Below, in pieces: positions 46,842-56,389 of a stretch of 64,000 nucleotides of DNA; position 1 is the first letter of the stretch; every line of letters starts with the position of its first letter. The notes beneath the pieces are model-generated. The model searched no databases. It saw only the letters and a list, made by a program, of their open reading frames with translations, and was not told the DNA's origin. This DNA comes from an uncultured Puniceicoccaceae bacterium (GTDB lineage: Bacteria > Verrucomicrobiota > Verrucomicrobiia > Opitutales > Coraliomargaritaceae), in contig CAJQOS010000053.1 in assembly GCA_905479975.1 (NCBI GenBank), positions 1-64,000 on the forward strand, in the 5' to 3' direction. The position numbers and the translations under genes are program-made.

Positions 46842-48290
46842 TTACTGGTCTGGTGCGATCTGACTGAGCAAATTCTCGATCACATCATGTGATGAGTAGC
46901 TCACGGTGTCCCAATTGACGAAACGCCCCAACTTAGTGACATCGTCACCGCTCGTTACGATCGCTGGCTCAACACCACCATCTTTAAATTTTTGTGGCAT
47001 ACCGATCGCGGCCATCAAGCCATTGCAAAGACATTTACGACCGACCGTATCCTCTTCTTTACCACCCTTCTTCAGATAATCCTTCACAGGCTCTGATGGA
47101 CAACGGTAACCAATCGTGGCATCCGCCTTTTTATAAGGGTGACGCAAGTAACAAAGGTCGCAGATACGTTTGCGAGATTCATAGACCTCCTCCTCAAAGA
47201 TAGTGCCTTCGAGATTGACGACCTTGAAGGGAAAGCCAGTCGGTGAGCCACGTGAATCGGTAAAGATCTTAGCTTCGCCAGTTTTAACTTTTTCCAGCAC
47301 GCGCGTCTTAATCGAAGGGTCGAACCCCGACTCATTGCTGTAGGCAAATGCTGTGCCCACTTGCACACCAGCAGCACCAGCTGCCAACGCATCTTTGAGG
47401 CCAGTCTCCGAAGAGCCGCCACCAGCGAGCCAGAAAGGAATACCCAGCTTCGCGAGCTGAGCCAGATTTGCTTCGTCTTTCACGCCGTAGATCGGCTCAT
47501 CATTCTCGTCCAGCTTCATTCCTCCACGAGGTGGTGCATTATGACCACCAGCGACGTGACGCTCGACGATGAATCCATTGACTTTACCGGTCGATTTTTT
47601 CGCAAGCGTAAGTGCCAACACATTCGAGGAAATGATAGGGAAAAAGTCAGGGCGCTTCAACTTCGGCAATTCGATATCCGGCAAATGTGAACGAATCCAC
47701 TCAAGCGGATCAAAACGGCTAAAATAGGCATCCTCCTTATCCGCATCTTCGACATTAATACGATACTCAACCGGCTTCCAGTCAGCCAAAGCATCCAAAA
47801 TCCCAGGAACAGTGCGTGGGATACCCGCGCCCATGAGCACATTGTCCACACCAGCAAGCATTGCGCCGAACATGGAGGTCAAATTCGGCATTTGGATCTT
47901 CTCGAGGAAGTTCACACCGACGTGGCCTTGATGCCCTTCCTTCGCAAGAAAGACTTCGACGAAATTAGCTGCAATCGTGAGGTCGACGACGTTTGCACTC
48001 GGGTCGACACGGAAGCCTGCGGTCAGCTTCGATGGCTTATCATTCTGCTCCGCTTCGGACTTGAAATAACGTGCGATAATACGCTCTGCCACTGCTGGCA
48101 CTGGAAACGCTGCCAAACCGCGGCGCATGTGACCACCGATGTCCCCATGCTGCAAACGTCGAATAAGCACGGAATCCAACGCCGTTCCGGAGATCACTCC
48201 GAGCTGTCCGACTGAGGACACTGAATTCGCAAGTCTCCAATCGGAAACACCAGCGCCCATACCACCTTGAATGATTTTTGGAAGAAACAT
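46842..48290 (-). CDS. Nitronate monooxygenase / 2-nitropropane dioxygenase-like TIM-barrel flavoprotein with Cys-rich C-terminal segment
   Basis: IIQGGMGAGVSDWRLANSVSSVGQLGVISGTAL, GIPFWLAGGGSSETGLKDALAAGAAGVQVGTAFAYSNESG; CDLCYLRHPYKKADATIGYRCPSEP...GRKCLCNG. Confidence 0.85.
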   Translation of the reverse strand: MFLPKIIQGGMGAGVSDWRLANSVSSVGQLGVISGTALDSVLIRRLQHGDIGGHMRRGLAAFPVPAVAERIIARYFKSEAEQNDKPSKLTAGFRVDPSANVVDLTIAANFVEVFLAKEGHQGHVGVNFLEKIQMPNLTSMFGAMLAGVDNVLMGAGIPRTVPGILDALADWKPVEYRINVEDADKEDAYFSRFDPLEWIRSHLPDIELPKLKRPDFFPIISSNVLALTLAKKSTGKVNGFIVERHVAGGHNAPPRGGMKLDENDEPIYGVKDEANLAQLAKLGIPFWLAGGGSSETGLKDALAAGAAGVQVGTAFAYSNESGFDPSIKTRVLEKVKTGEAKIFTDSRGSPTGFPFKVVNLEGTIFEEEVYESRKRICDLCYLRHPYKKADATIGYRCPSEPVKDYLKKGGKEEDTVGRKCLCNGLMAAIGMPQKFKDGGVEPAIVTSGDDVTKLGRFVNWDTVSYSSHDVIENLLSQIAPDQ

Positions 48291-48465
48291 ATATACTAAA
48301 TTTTTAGATTTTTAAGCAGGCCACATCACCGTGGACATCAAAACTAGTCAGGCAAGCTGACAGTTCAGAGCCCATCGTGCGAACATTATTACACAAAAAA
48401 CCAATAAAGCGTCTTTTATACCGAAAGCATGGATGCTCCCCACGCCTCAAGCACGCGCCACCCTT

Positions 48466-49179
48466 TTAAACAAGCGGCCTCGAAGCCAAACCCGACAGAT
48501 CAAAGATCACGTCATTCTCATAAAGACTCAGACTTCTTTTGACATCAACCACTGCCCAAACCATGGCACGAGCCACCGCAGCAGGGGCAACGCGACGATA
48601 CTGCCTCAATCGACCGTGTAAAACCAGCGGCCCAAGCACTGCAAGCAGCCCATTTGCCAACACCTCTTTCAGCCGGAAATCTGCACGATTCAAACTCCCA
48701 GCAAGTAATGAAGGTCGAAAGATATGTAAAACTGGCAGTTTCAATGCGATCAGCGCCCCCTCCATCGCCCCTTTCGTTTGTAAATACAACGATCCAGCCG
48801 ACACATCCGCACCAAGCGAACTGACCACCGACAGCGTCCGTGCATTCAATCGCTTCGCCAGTGCCCCGACCTGCAACACAATATCGCAGTCGACTCGCCG
48901 AAATGCCTCGGCAGAACCCGCAGCCTGCAGGGTTGTGCCAATTGCACAAAACACATCATCCACGGACTCCTCTAGCGACCAACCCGCCAAACGCTCAAAA
49001 TCAACAACGTGCTCCACTATTTGATCGCAGTTCAACTTCAGCAACCGACGCCCCACACTGTGAATTCGATCGTAGCGACCAGAAGCCAACAGCTCTTTCA
49101 ACAATTCGGAGCCAATCGCACCCGATCCGCCGACCACAAGTGCCGTGCGGCCCCGATCATGCACTAACCTCGATTCCAT
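48466..49179 (-). CDS. NAD(P)-binding Rossmann-fold protein (atypical SDR / HTATIP2-like)
   Basis: RTALVVGGSGAIGSELLKELLASGRYDRIHSVGRR, DDVFCAIGTTLQAAGSAEAFRRVD. Confidence 0.8.
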   Translation of the reverse strand: MESRLVHDRGRTALVVGGSGAIGSELLKELLASGRYDRIHSVGRRLLKLNCDQIVEHVVDFERLAGWSLEESVDDVFCAIGTTLQAAGSAEAFRRVDCDIVLQVGALAKRLNARTLSVVSSLGADVSAGSLYLQTKGAMEGALIALKLPVLHIFRPSLLAGSLNRADFRLKEVLANGLLAVLGPLVLHGRLRQYRRVAPAAVARAMVWAVVDVKRSLSLYENDVIFDLSGLASRPLV

Positions 49180-49210
49180 ACTATCAAACGCCCACTTAGG
49201 ATCGAAACTG

Positions 49211-50293
49211 CTAATCCAACGTCACTTGTTTTTTAGCAGCAGTAGCGCCACGGCGCGGGCCAACACTCAACTCCCCGGTGCCCGATAGCAACACAGCCGC
49301 AGGCCGCGTCTCAGGAAAATAGGAAAAGATAATCACCATAATCACAGTGATCGGCACACAAAGGAACATGCCCGGAATCCCCCAGATCGAGCCCCACAGT
49401 CCCAACGACAGCAGAATCACGATCGGGCTCAAATTCAACCGATTGCCCATTAATTTCGGTTCCAGCAAACTGCCGATACAGAATTGCAACCCCGTCAACA
49501 CCGACGCGGTAATCACAAACGGCCCGAGCGTATCAAACTGCACCAAGGCCAACATCGACGGAAATGCAGTCGCGATAATCGAACCAATCGTCGGAATGAA
49601 ATTCAGGAAAAAAATGAGCACCGCCCAGAAACTCGCAAAATCCACACCGACGAGAGACAGCACAGCATAACTGAGGATCGCGGTCGCCGCACTCGTCAGC
49701 ACTTTAATCCCAATATAAGAGCGAATATCTGAACGAATCTTCTCCATCAAGCCAGTCACATCTTTCAGACGATCTGGATGTGTGACTAGGCAACGCATTT
49801 TTGCCGCGAAGGTGCGTTGTTCCAGCAACAAGAAGATCAGATACAAAATGATAATACCCGCACTGCTCACCAACGAACGCACCGTCCCACCGAGGTTCTG
49901 CAAGTAACTACGAAAATTAATTTGAGCAAAAATGTCCTTTAGGTTCGGCGCATTTTCGACTCCAAACAAGGCATAGCCCTTATAAATTAAATTCTCGAGA
50001 TTCTGCTGATACAACGGCGCCACATTGATCACATTCGTAATATTCACCGTAATCAACTGAACGACCAAGCTCAAGGACGCCAGAATCACCGCAATCGCGA
50101 AAATCATCGCAATCGGCCGCGGCAGCGCAATGCCTCCGATACGCAGCATGCAAATCGTATGCGCCAAGATATTGATCAAATAAGCCACCGCTCCGGCGAT
50201 CACGAGGGGCAACAACAGAGTCTGCCCAAGGTAGAGCAAATAAAAGGTAAAAAAGACGATCAACATCGTCATCGCTACGCGCTGCAATTTCAT
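49211..50293 (-). CDS. AI-2E family transporter (PerM/YdiK-like)
   Basis: LLPLVIAGAVAYLINIL, SFWAVLIFFLNFIPTIGSIIATAFPSMLALVQF, LEPKLMGNRLNLSPIVILLSLGLWGSIWGIPGMFLCVPITVIMVII. Confidence 0.92.
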   Translation of the reverse strand: MKLQRVAMTMLIVFFTFYLLYLGQTLLLPLVIAGAVAYLINILAHTICMLRIGGIALPRPIAMIFAIAVILASLSLVVQLITVNITNVINVAPLYQQNLENLIYKGYALFGVENAPNLKDIFAQINFRSYLQNLGGTVRSLVSSAGIIILYLIFLLLEQRTFAAKMRCLVTHPDRLKDVTGLMEKIRSDIRSYIGIKVLTSAATAILSYAVLSLVGVDFASFWAVLIFFLNFIPTIGSIIATAFPSMLALVQFDTLGPFVITASVLTGLQFCIGSLLEPKLMGNRLNLSPIVILLSLGLWGSIWGIPGMFLCVPITVIMVIIFSYFPETRPAAVLLSGTGELSVGPRRGATAAKKQVTLD

Positions 50294-50402
50294 ACCTACA
50301 AACTAATAAGAAGCATTCGGGCGTTGTCCACCACGGAGCACCGAGAATATCCGCGAAACCTACCACTTGATGTTTTTCATAAACGCGATAACGTATCTCC
50401 CC

Positions 50403-50858
50403 ATGAAACATATAATCCTCATCGCACTCAGCCTTTTCATCTTCGCCTTCAGCCTAAACGCTGCAAAGCCCGATAACGCAGGAAAGCCCAGCAAACAAAA
50501 GACTGTCCAAAATCAACCCGAAGCGCAGGACTCCGATTCTGACGCAGTCAAATCGAAGAAAAAGAAGGAGAAAAAAGAAAAGAAGGAAAAAGAAGCGAAG
50601 CATTCAGACGATGATGACGACGACGACGCGGAAGAAGCTAAGAACAAGAAAGAGAGAAAAGCGAAGCAGGAGAAAGAAGCGAAGCATTCAGACGATGATG
50701 ATGATGACGACGACGCGGAGGAAGCAAAGGACAAGTCCAACAACAGCGACAAGACGGATGCCGAACGCAAAGAAGCCGGCAAAGGTTCAGCAACCGGCCA
50801 ACAAAAACGCGAAGAACACAGTCGCAAATGGTGGAAATTCTGGGGCGAAGAGGAATAG
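50403..50858 (+). CDS. Secreted low-complexity Lys/Glu/Asp-rich protein with internal tandem duplication
   Basis: Signal peptide MKHIILIALSLFIFAFSLNAA; KSKKKKEKKEKKEKEAKHSDDDDDDDAEEAKNKK...EKEAKHSDDDDDDDDAEEAKDK. Confidence 0.6.
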   Translation: MKHIILIALSLFIFAFSLNAAKPDNAGKPSKQKTVQNQPEAQDSDSDAVKSKKKKEKKEKKEKEAKHSDDDDDDDAEEAKNKKERKAKQEKEAKHSDDDDDDDDAEEAKDKSNNSDKTDAERKEAGKGSATGQQKREEHSRKWWKFWGEEE

Positions 50859-50904
50859 AAGAGCCTGCCCCCCCCCCCGTCTCAACGCCGATCAACTCTG
50901 CTGA

Positions 50905-53900
50905 TCATACGCAGGAGTTAAGTTTAACCTCCTCCAACCAACAGTAAAGCACCGGAACCACGAAGATGGCCAGCAGCGCAAGGCACATCCCACCAAACGA
51001 TGGGATCGCCATCGGCACCATGATGTCAGCACCACGCCCCGTTGATGTCAGCACTGGCAACAACGCCAAGATCGTAGTCACACTGGTCATCATCGCAGGC
51101 CGCACGCGCCGCTCGCCGGCCTCGACGGTCGCCGCGCGGATGGCCTCGATGGTCTGCGGATTCGTCTCCTTGAATCGCTGTTGAAGATAGGTGCAAACGA
51201 TCACGCCATTATCCGTCGCAATGCCGAACAGTGCCAAAAATCCGACCCAGACCGCGACGCTTAGGTTAATCGTCCCCATTTGAAACAAGTCCCGCAGGTT
51301 CGTGCCAAACAGATCAACGTTCAAAAACCAGGACTGCCCATAGAGCCACAACATGATGAAGCCGCCCGACCAAGCAAAAGCGATGCCTGAGAAAACCAGC
51401 AACGTCGTCGAGGTGCGCTTGAATTGAAAATACAGGATCAACCAAATCGCGAACAATGCGATCGGCAGCACCACCATCAGCGTCTTTTCCGCCCGCACCT
51501 GATTCTCGTAGCTACCGGTAAACTGATAGCTCACACCATCTGGAATGCGCAGCTCACCACTGGCAATTTTCTGCTCTAGAAATGCCTGCGCTTGCTCCAC
51601 CACTTCCACCTCCGCAAATCCCTCTTGCTTATCAAAAATCACGTAACCGACCAGAAAGGTATCCTCACTCTTGATGACCTGCGGCCCACGCACGTAGTTG
51701 ATCGTGGCCAACTCCCGCAGCGGAATCTGCGTGCCATTCGGTGAAGCCACCAGAATACCTTCAATCGAATCAATCGAATCCCGCAACTCACGCATATAGC
51801 GCACGCGCACCGGATAACGCTCACGACCTTCCACAGTTTGCGTGACAGGCTTGCCGCCAATCGCCACCTCGATCACATCCTGCACCATTGCAATCTTGAT
51901 ACCGTAGCGGGCAATCGCCTCACGGTTGATATCAATCTCCAGATACGGCTTCCCAACGATTCGATCCGCCAATACCGCCTCTGATTTTATCGATGGCACC
52001 TGCTTGAGCATCCGCTCGAAATTCAGCGCCACGGCGTCCAACGTTTCAAGGTCTGGCCCATATACTTTCAATCCCATCGGCGCACGCATCCCGCTTTGTA
52101 GCATCACAAGGCGCGTCGCAATCGGTTGCAACTTGGGAGCCGACGTCGTGCCGGGGATCGCAGCGGCAGCGATAATTGCATCCCAAATATCATCGGGAGT
52201 TTTAATCTCATCGCGCCATTGACGATACGGTCGTCCATCGTCATCCGCAGTCAATTCACCAGCATCGTCGCGTTCAAACGCCTCCGCGGATCGATCATAC
52301 GCAAAGGTCAACACATGCCCCTGCTCGTCGCTAATGTATTCCGATTTATAACTGATGACTGTCTCAATCATCGAAATCGGAGCAGGGTCAAGCGGACTCT
52401 CCACACGCCCCAACTTCCCCACGGCACTCTCAACCTCGGGAATCGAATGAATCGCCAGATCTTGCTTGCGCATCACATCCATCACCTCGCCGATCGAGGC
52501 ATGCGACATCGTGCTAGGCATAAACAAATAAGAGCCCTCATCCAGTGACGGCATGAATTCCTTCCCCAAGCCAGGCACCGCATGCGCCATGGCCATGTAG
52601 GGCTTTGAATGTTTCACGAACTGCGGCATCCAAATCGTAAGCGAGCCGAATCCCAACCACACCATCAAACCAAACAGCACAAACAAACTACACAGCCCAA
52701 GAAACAGCAGCTTCACCCGTAACAAATAAGCCAGCATCCGTGCATAGTGTCGAATAAACAAATACACGCTCCCCAACAGACTACCGATCAAACCGACGAC
52801 AAATACCACATTCGCAATCGAACGATTCGGCCCGAGCGGCTGCCAATCTCCCGCTAAGAATACTGCTGTCATTAAGGCCACAAAAAGGCACAAAAAGACA
52901 CGAAAAAATTGACTAAAGGAGGATGGACACTCCTGTCCATTGACCGTGTCACCTCGCCATGAAAAAAGACCACAGGACCAGCGGGACAAGAGTGCCCGGC
53001 CTGCTTTTGGTGTCTTTGTGTGCCTCTTCGAGGCTAAGAACCAATGCGCCAAAGGAGGGATAACCGTCAGCGCGACGACAATCGAGCCAATCAACGCAAA
53101 GGTCTTGGTATACGCCAGCGGTTGAAAGAGCTTCCCCTCTGCCGCTCCCATCGTAACGACGGGCAAGAAACTAATGACTGTCGTCAGCACCGCTGTCACC
53201 ACCGCACCACCAACCTCGGTGCAGGCACGATAGACCACTTCCAACCGATCTTCCTCGACCGACGCTTCATCCAAATGCCTCAAGATATTTTCGACCAGCA
53301 CCACGCCCATGTCCACGATCGTCCCAATCGCGATCGCGATGCCCGACATCGCCACCACGTTGGCATCCACCCCAAACACCTTCATCCCGATAAAGGCAAA
53401 CAGCACCGCCAACGGCAACACGCCGGAGATCAGCGACGTACTGCGCAAATGCAGCAGCATCACCAACACCACGATGATCGTCACCAAGATCTGCTGCCGC
53501 ACCGCATCCTCCAAAGTGCCGAGCGTTTCTTGGATCAATCCCGTGCGATCATAAAATGGCACCAACTGCACCTGACTGACCGTGCCATCTGCCAATGCCT
53601 TCTGTGGCATACCCGCCGAAATCTCAGCGATCTTCGTCTTCAGTCGCTTAATAACCGCCAACGGATTTTCACCGTAGCGAGTCACCACCACGCCGCCCAC
53701 GGCCTCCGCTCCGGATTTATCCAATGCACCACGACGCAGTGCCGGCCCGAACTGAATCTCCGCGACTTGGTCTAAAGTAACCGGCACATTATCACGCTGC
53801 GTAATCACGGTCTGCCGCAGGTCATCCAGGTTCTCAATAAAGCCCAAGCCACGAATCACATACTCGACACGGTTGATCTCTATCGTGCGTGCACCCACAT

Positions 53901-54600
53901 CGAGATTACTACCGCGCACCGCATCAAACACTTGATGCAGCGCGATGCCATACGCACGCAACGCATCCGGATCGACATCAACCTGATACTCTTTCACATA
54001 GCCGCCAATCGACGCGACCTCGGCCACGCCATCAACCCCCTGCAATGCGTAGCGCACATACCAATCCTGTGCAGAGCGTAGTTCTTGCAGATCCCAACCG
54101 CCCGTCGGATTTCCATCCGCATCCATACCCTCCAGGGTATACCAAAACACTTGGCCAAGCGCCGTCGCATCCGGACCGATCTGCGGCTGCACTCCCAGCG
54201 GTAAGGTGCCACTCGGCAAGCTATTCAGCTTTTCCAAAATCCGACTACGCGTCCAATAAAACTCCGCCTCTTCCTTGAAGATAATATAGATCGAAGAGAA
54301 GCCGAACATCGAATAACTGCGCACGGTTTTCACCTCAGGCAATCCCAGCAACGCGGTCGTCAACGGATACGTAATCTGGTCTTCAATGTCCTGCGGCGAA
54401 CGTCCGGCCCATTCGGTAAAAACGATCTGCTGATTTTCACCGATATCCGGAATCGCATCCACTGGCACCGGATCACGCGGCAGGTGTTTAAACTCCCAAT
54501 CAAACGGAGCCACCATTGCGCCCCAAAGAATCAGAACCGCAGTGAAGAGAACGACCACGAGCTTATTCTCGAGGCAAAATCGTATCAGTTTATTGATCAT
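50905..54600 (-). CDS. cusA: CusA-type heavy-metal efflux RND transporter permease with ~55-residue in-frame insertion
   Basis: QIVFTEWAGRSPQDIEDQITYPLTTALLGLPEVKTVRSYSMFGFSSIYIIF, TRLVMLQSGMRAPMGLKVYGP, AVWVGFLALFGIATDNGVIVCTYL; insertion KRHTKTPKAGRALL...FRVFLCLFVALMTAV. Confidence 0.93.
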   Translation of the reverse strand: MINKLIRFCLENKLVVVLFTAVLILWGAMVAPFDWEFKHLPRDPVPVDAIPDIGENQQIVFTEWAGRSPQDIEDQITYPLTTALLGLPEVKTVRSYSMFGFSSIYIIFKEEAEFYWTRSRILEKLNSLPSGTLPLGVQPQIGPDATALGQVFWYTLEGMDADGNPTGGWDLQELRSAQDWYVRYALQGVDGVAEVASIGGYVKEYQVDVDPDALRAYGIALHQVFDAVRGSNLDVGARTIEINRVEYVIRGLGFIENLDDLRQTVITQRDNVPVTLDQVAEIQFGPALRRGALDKSGAEAVGGVVVTRYGENPLAVIKRLKTKIAEISAGMPQKALADGTVSQVQLVPFYDRTGLIQETLGTLEDAVRQQILVTIIVVLVMLLHLRSTSLISGVLPLAVLFAFIGMKVFGVDANVVAMSGIAIAIGTIVDMGVVLVENILRHLDEASVEEDRLEVVYRACTEVGGAVVTAVLTTVISFLPVVTMGAAEGKLFQPLAYTKTFALIGSIVVALTVIPPLAHWFLASKRHTKTPKAGRALLSRWSCGLFSWRGDTVNGQECPSSFSQFFRVFLCLFVALMTAVFLAGDWQPLGPNRSIANVVFVVGLIGSLLGSVYLFIRHYARMLAYLLRVKLLFLGLCSLFVLFGLMVWLGFGSLTIWMPQFVKHSKPYMAMAHAVPGLGKEFMPSLDEGSYLFMPSTMSHASIGEVMDVMRKQDLAIHSIPEVESAVGKLGRVESPLDPAPISMIETVISYKSEYISDEQGHVLTFAYDRSAEAFERDDAGELTADDDGRPYRQWRDEIKTPDDIWDAIIAAAAIPGTTSAPKLQPIATRLVMLQSGMRAPMGLKVYGPDLETLDAVALNFERMLKQVPSIKSEAVLADRIVGKPYLEIDINREAIARYGIKIAMVQDVIEVAIGGKPVTQTVEGRERYPVRVRYMRELRDSIDSIEGILVASPNGTQIPLRELATINYVRGPQVIKSEDTFLVGYVIFDKQEGFAEVEVVEQAQAFLEQKIASGELRIPDGVSYQFTGSYENQVRAEKTLMVVLPIALFAIWLILYFQFKRTSTTLLVFSGIAFAWSGGFIMLWLYGQSWFLNVDLFGTNLRDLFQMGTINLSVAVWVGFLALFGIATDNGVIVCTYLQQRFKETNPQTIEAIRAATVEAGERRVRPAMMTSVTTILALLPVLTSTGRGADIMVPMAIPSFGGMCLALLAIFVVPVLYCWLEEVKLNSCV
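52874..53036. mobile_element. MITE-like palindromic element inserted in frame in cusA
   Basis: Left end GGCCACAAAAAGGCACAAAAAGACACGAAAA, right end TTTTGGTGTCTTTGTGTGCCTCTTCGAGGC (imperfect inverted), internal ATGGAC-ACTCCT-GTCCAT palindrome. Confidence 0.65.
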
Positions 54601-56381
54601 AATGGGGTAATCGCCTCCTTAAGTTCGCCGCAGTGCAACATCATCGAACCATAATACGGGTTCATTAACTCTCGGTCACTTTGCAGCCAGTCGGCACCAC
54701 GGTCTTCATACACCATAGGGCAGTGCATCAAATACAACTCACCTGAAAAGGCATCGGGGTTTGCTTTGACGGCTGCAATCATCGCATTCGACAGTGCCTC
54801 GAAATGCGGCCGTCGTATGCCGTCCAACGAATCCGCGGCCATCATGACATGGATCAAATCAGCCATCGCCCCAACATGCCCGGTGATCGCCATCATGGCT
54901 TTGAGCGCTTCCTTCGAAGCGGGCAAATCATCCGCAGCCAGAGCGACTTGTAGTTCCAAATACGGTGCCATCAACTCGATTGCCACCTCGACAGATTGCA
55001 CCATGGTATCACCCGAGCCTGCCTGCATCGACATCATACTCGACTTCGCCTGAATCTGTAGCGCACTATCGATTTTGAATGCGCCGCGTGTGACCACCCG
55101 CTCCCCTGCTTTCAAGCCGGAGACCACGATAAACACATCGCCCGCCTTCGGGCCTAAGACCACCTCGCGCCCCTCGTAGGTGGGACGCTCCGTATCCGGC
55201 ACGGCTACATAGACCACCGCACGCTTGCCGGTCTGCAACACGGCGGAAGCCGGAACGACGAGCGGCGCCTCTTGCTCTGATAGATCGACATAACCGAGCT
55301 TCTCCGCAGTTACCAAATCCATACCACACAGGTCACAAGAGCCCTCGTCGACTTTGACGACTTCGGGATGCATCGGGCAGATCCATTTATCCGAAAAGTC
55401 AGGCGCAAAGACATGCCCATTGGCACCGATACGCGAGCGCACGATACCGCGCACAAACATCCCCGGCTTGAGCCGACCATCCGCATTCGCAACATTCACG
55501 CGCACCCGCACCGTGTGCGTCTGGCGATTCAGTTCCGGCTCGATAAAGGCGATCTGCCCCGTGAACGTTTCGCCCGGATACGCTTCGACCGAAAACTCCA
55601 CCGACTGCCCGTAGCGCAACCATGACAAATCGGATTCGTATGCATCTAGGAACAGCCACAACTGACTCAGATCGACGATACGAAACAGCGGCTCACCGGT
55701 CTTCACATAATCCCCCTCTTTCACCTCCTTAGCGACCACCACACCTTCGATCGGCGCGCGCAGCTCGAAATGATCCAGGACCTTACCAGATGCCAGCAAC
55801 GCATCGATTTGCTCCGGCAATAAACCCCACAGCCGCAATTTCTCGCGCGCGGCCATCGTGATCGAGCTGTCCGGGGCGCGTTGATACGAGGTCTGCAACT
55901 CACGCTGCGCGGAGAGTAAATCCGGACTATAGACTTCCGCCAAATGCTCTCCGCGTTTCACTGGCACGCCCGTGTAATTCACATAGAGCGTGTCGATCCG
56001 CGCCGGAAAACGCGCCGTTAGCGACTGCTCTCTAGTTTCATCGTATTCCAACTTCCCCACCAGTCGGATCAACGCCTCGGGAAAATCCGCCTTCACTTCG
56101 GTGGTCGCAATCTCGGCCAGCGCACGCGAGCTTTCACTCATGCTCATCGCGCGCGGCCCGACATCGTTCGAGTCGTCTGCAACCAACGGAATCAAATCCA
56201 TACCACAGATCGGGCAATCGCCCGACTCGGGTAGAATGATTTGCGGATGCATCGAGCAAGTCCATGTCGTCGTAACTGCCGCGTTGTCGGCATCGGGAGA
56301 TTCCGACGTGGAGGCATCACAGCCAACCAGTAAGGCTGCGTAACATGTAAGGATTCCTGCGAATATTGATTTCGTTTTCAT
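54597..56381 (-). CDS. cusB: CusB-type RND periplasmic adaptor with two heavy-metal-binding (CSMHP..CPICGM) motifs
   Basis: WTCSMHPQIILPESGDCPICGMDLIPL and WICPMHPEVVKVDEGSCDLCGMDLV; KEVKEGDYVKTGEPLFRIVDLSQLWLFLDAYESDLSWLRYGQ; C-terminal DUF3347-like region. Confidence 0.93.
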   Translation of the reverse strand: MKTKSIFAGILTCYAALLVGCDASTSESPDADNAAVTTTWTCSMHPQIILPESGDCPICGMDLIPLVADDSNDVGPRAMSMSESSRALAEIATTEVKADFPEALIRLVGKLEYDETREQSLTARFPARIDTLYVNYTGVPVKRGEHLAEVYSPDLLSAQRELQTSYQRAPDSSITMAAREKLRLWGLLPEQIDALLASGKVLDHFELRAPIEGVVVAKEVKEGDYVKTGEPLFRIVDLSQLWLFLDAYESDLSWLRYGQSVEFSVEAYPGETFTGQIAFIEPELNRQTHTVRVRVNVANADGRLKPGMFVRGIVRSRIGANGHVFAPDFSDKWICPMHPEVVKVDEGSCDLCGMDLVTAEKLGYVDLSEQEAPLVVPASAVLQTGKRAVVYVAVPDTERPTYEGREVVLGPKAGDVFIVVSGLKAGERVVTRGAFKIDSALQIQAKSSMMSMQAGSGDTMVQSVEVAIELMAPYLELQVALAADDLPASKEALKAMMAITGHVGAMADLIHVMMAADSLDGIRRPHFEALSNAMIAAVKANPDAFSGELYLMHCPMVYEDRGADWLQSDRELMNPYYGSMMLHCGELKEAITPL

Positions 56382-56389
56382 GTCTGTGG

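Noticed and set aside
53044-53775. 243-aa plus-strand ORF (HRQ-rich)
   Set aside because: Antisense to cusA, no recognisable domain.
50905-54600. cusA as a pseudogene because of repeat insertion
   Set aside because: Reading frame is uninterrupted across the insertion and both RND halves keep family motifs, so it is called as an intact CDS with an insertion.
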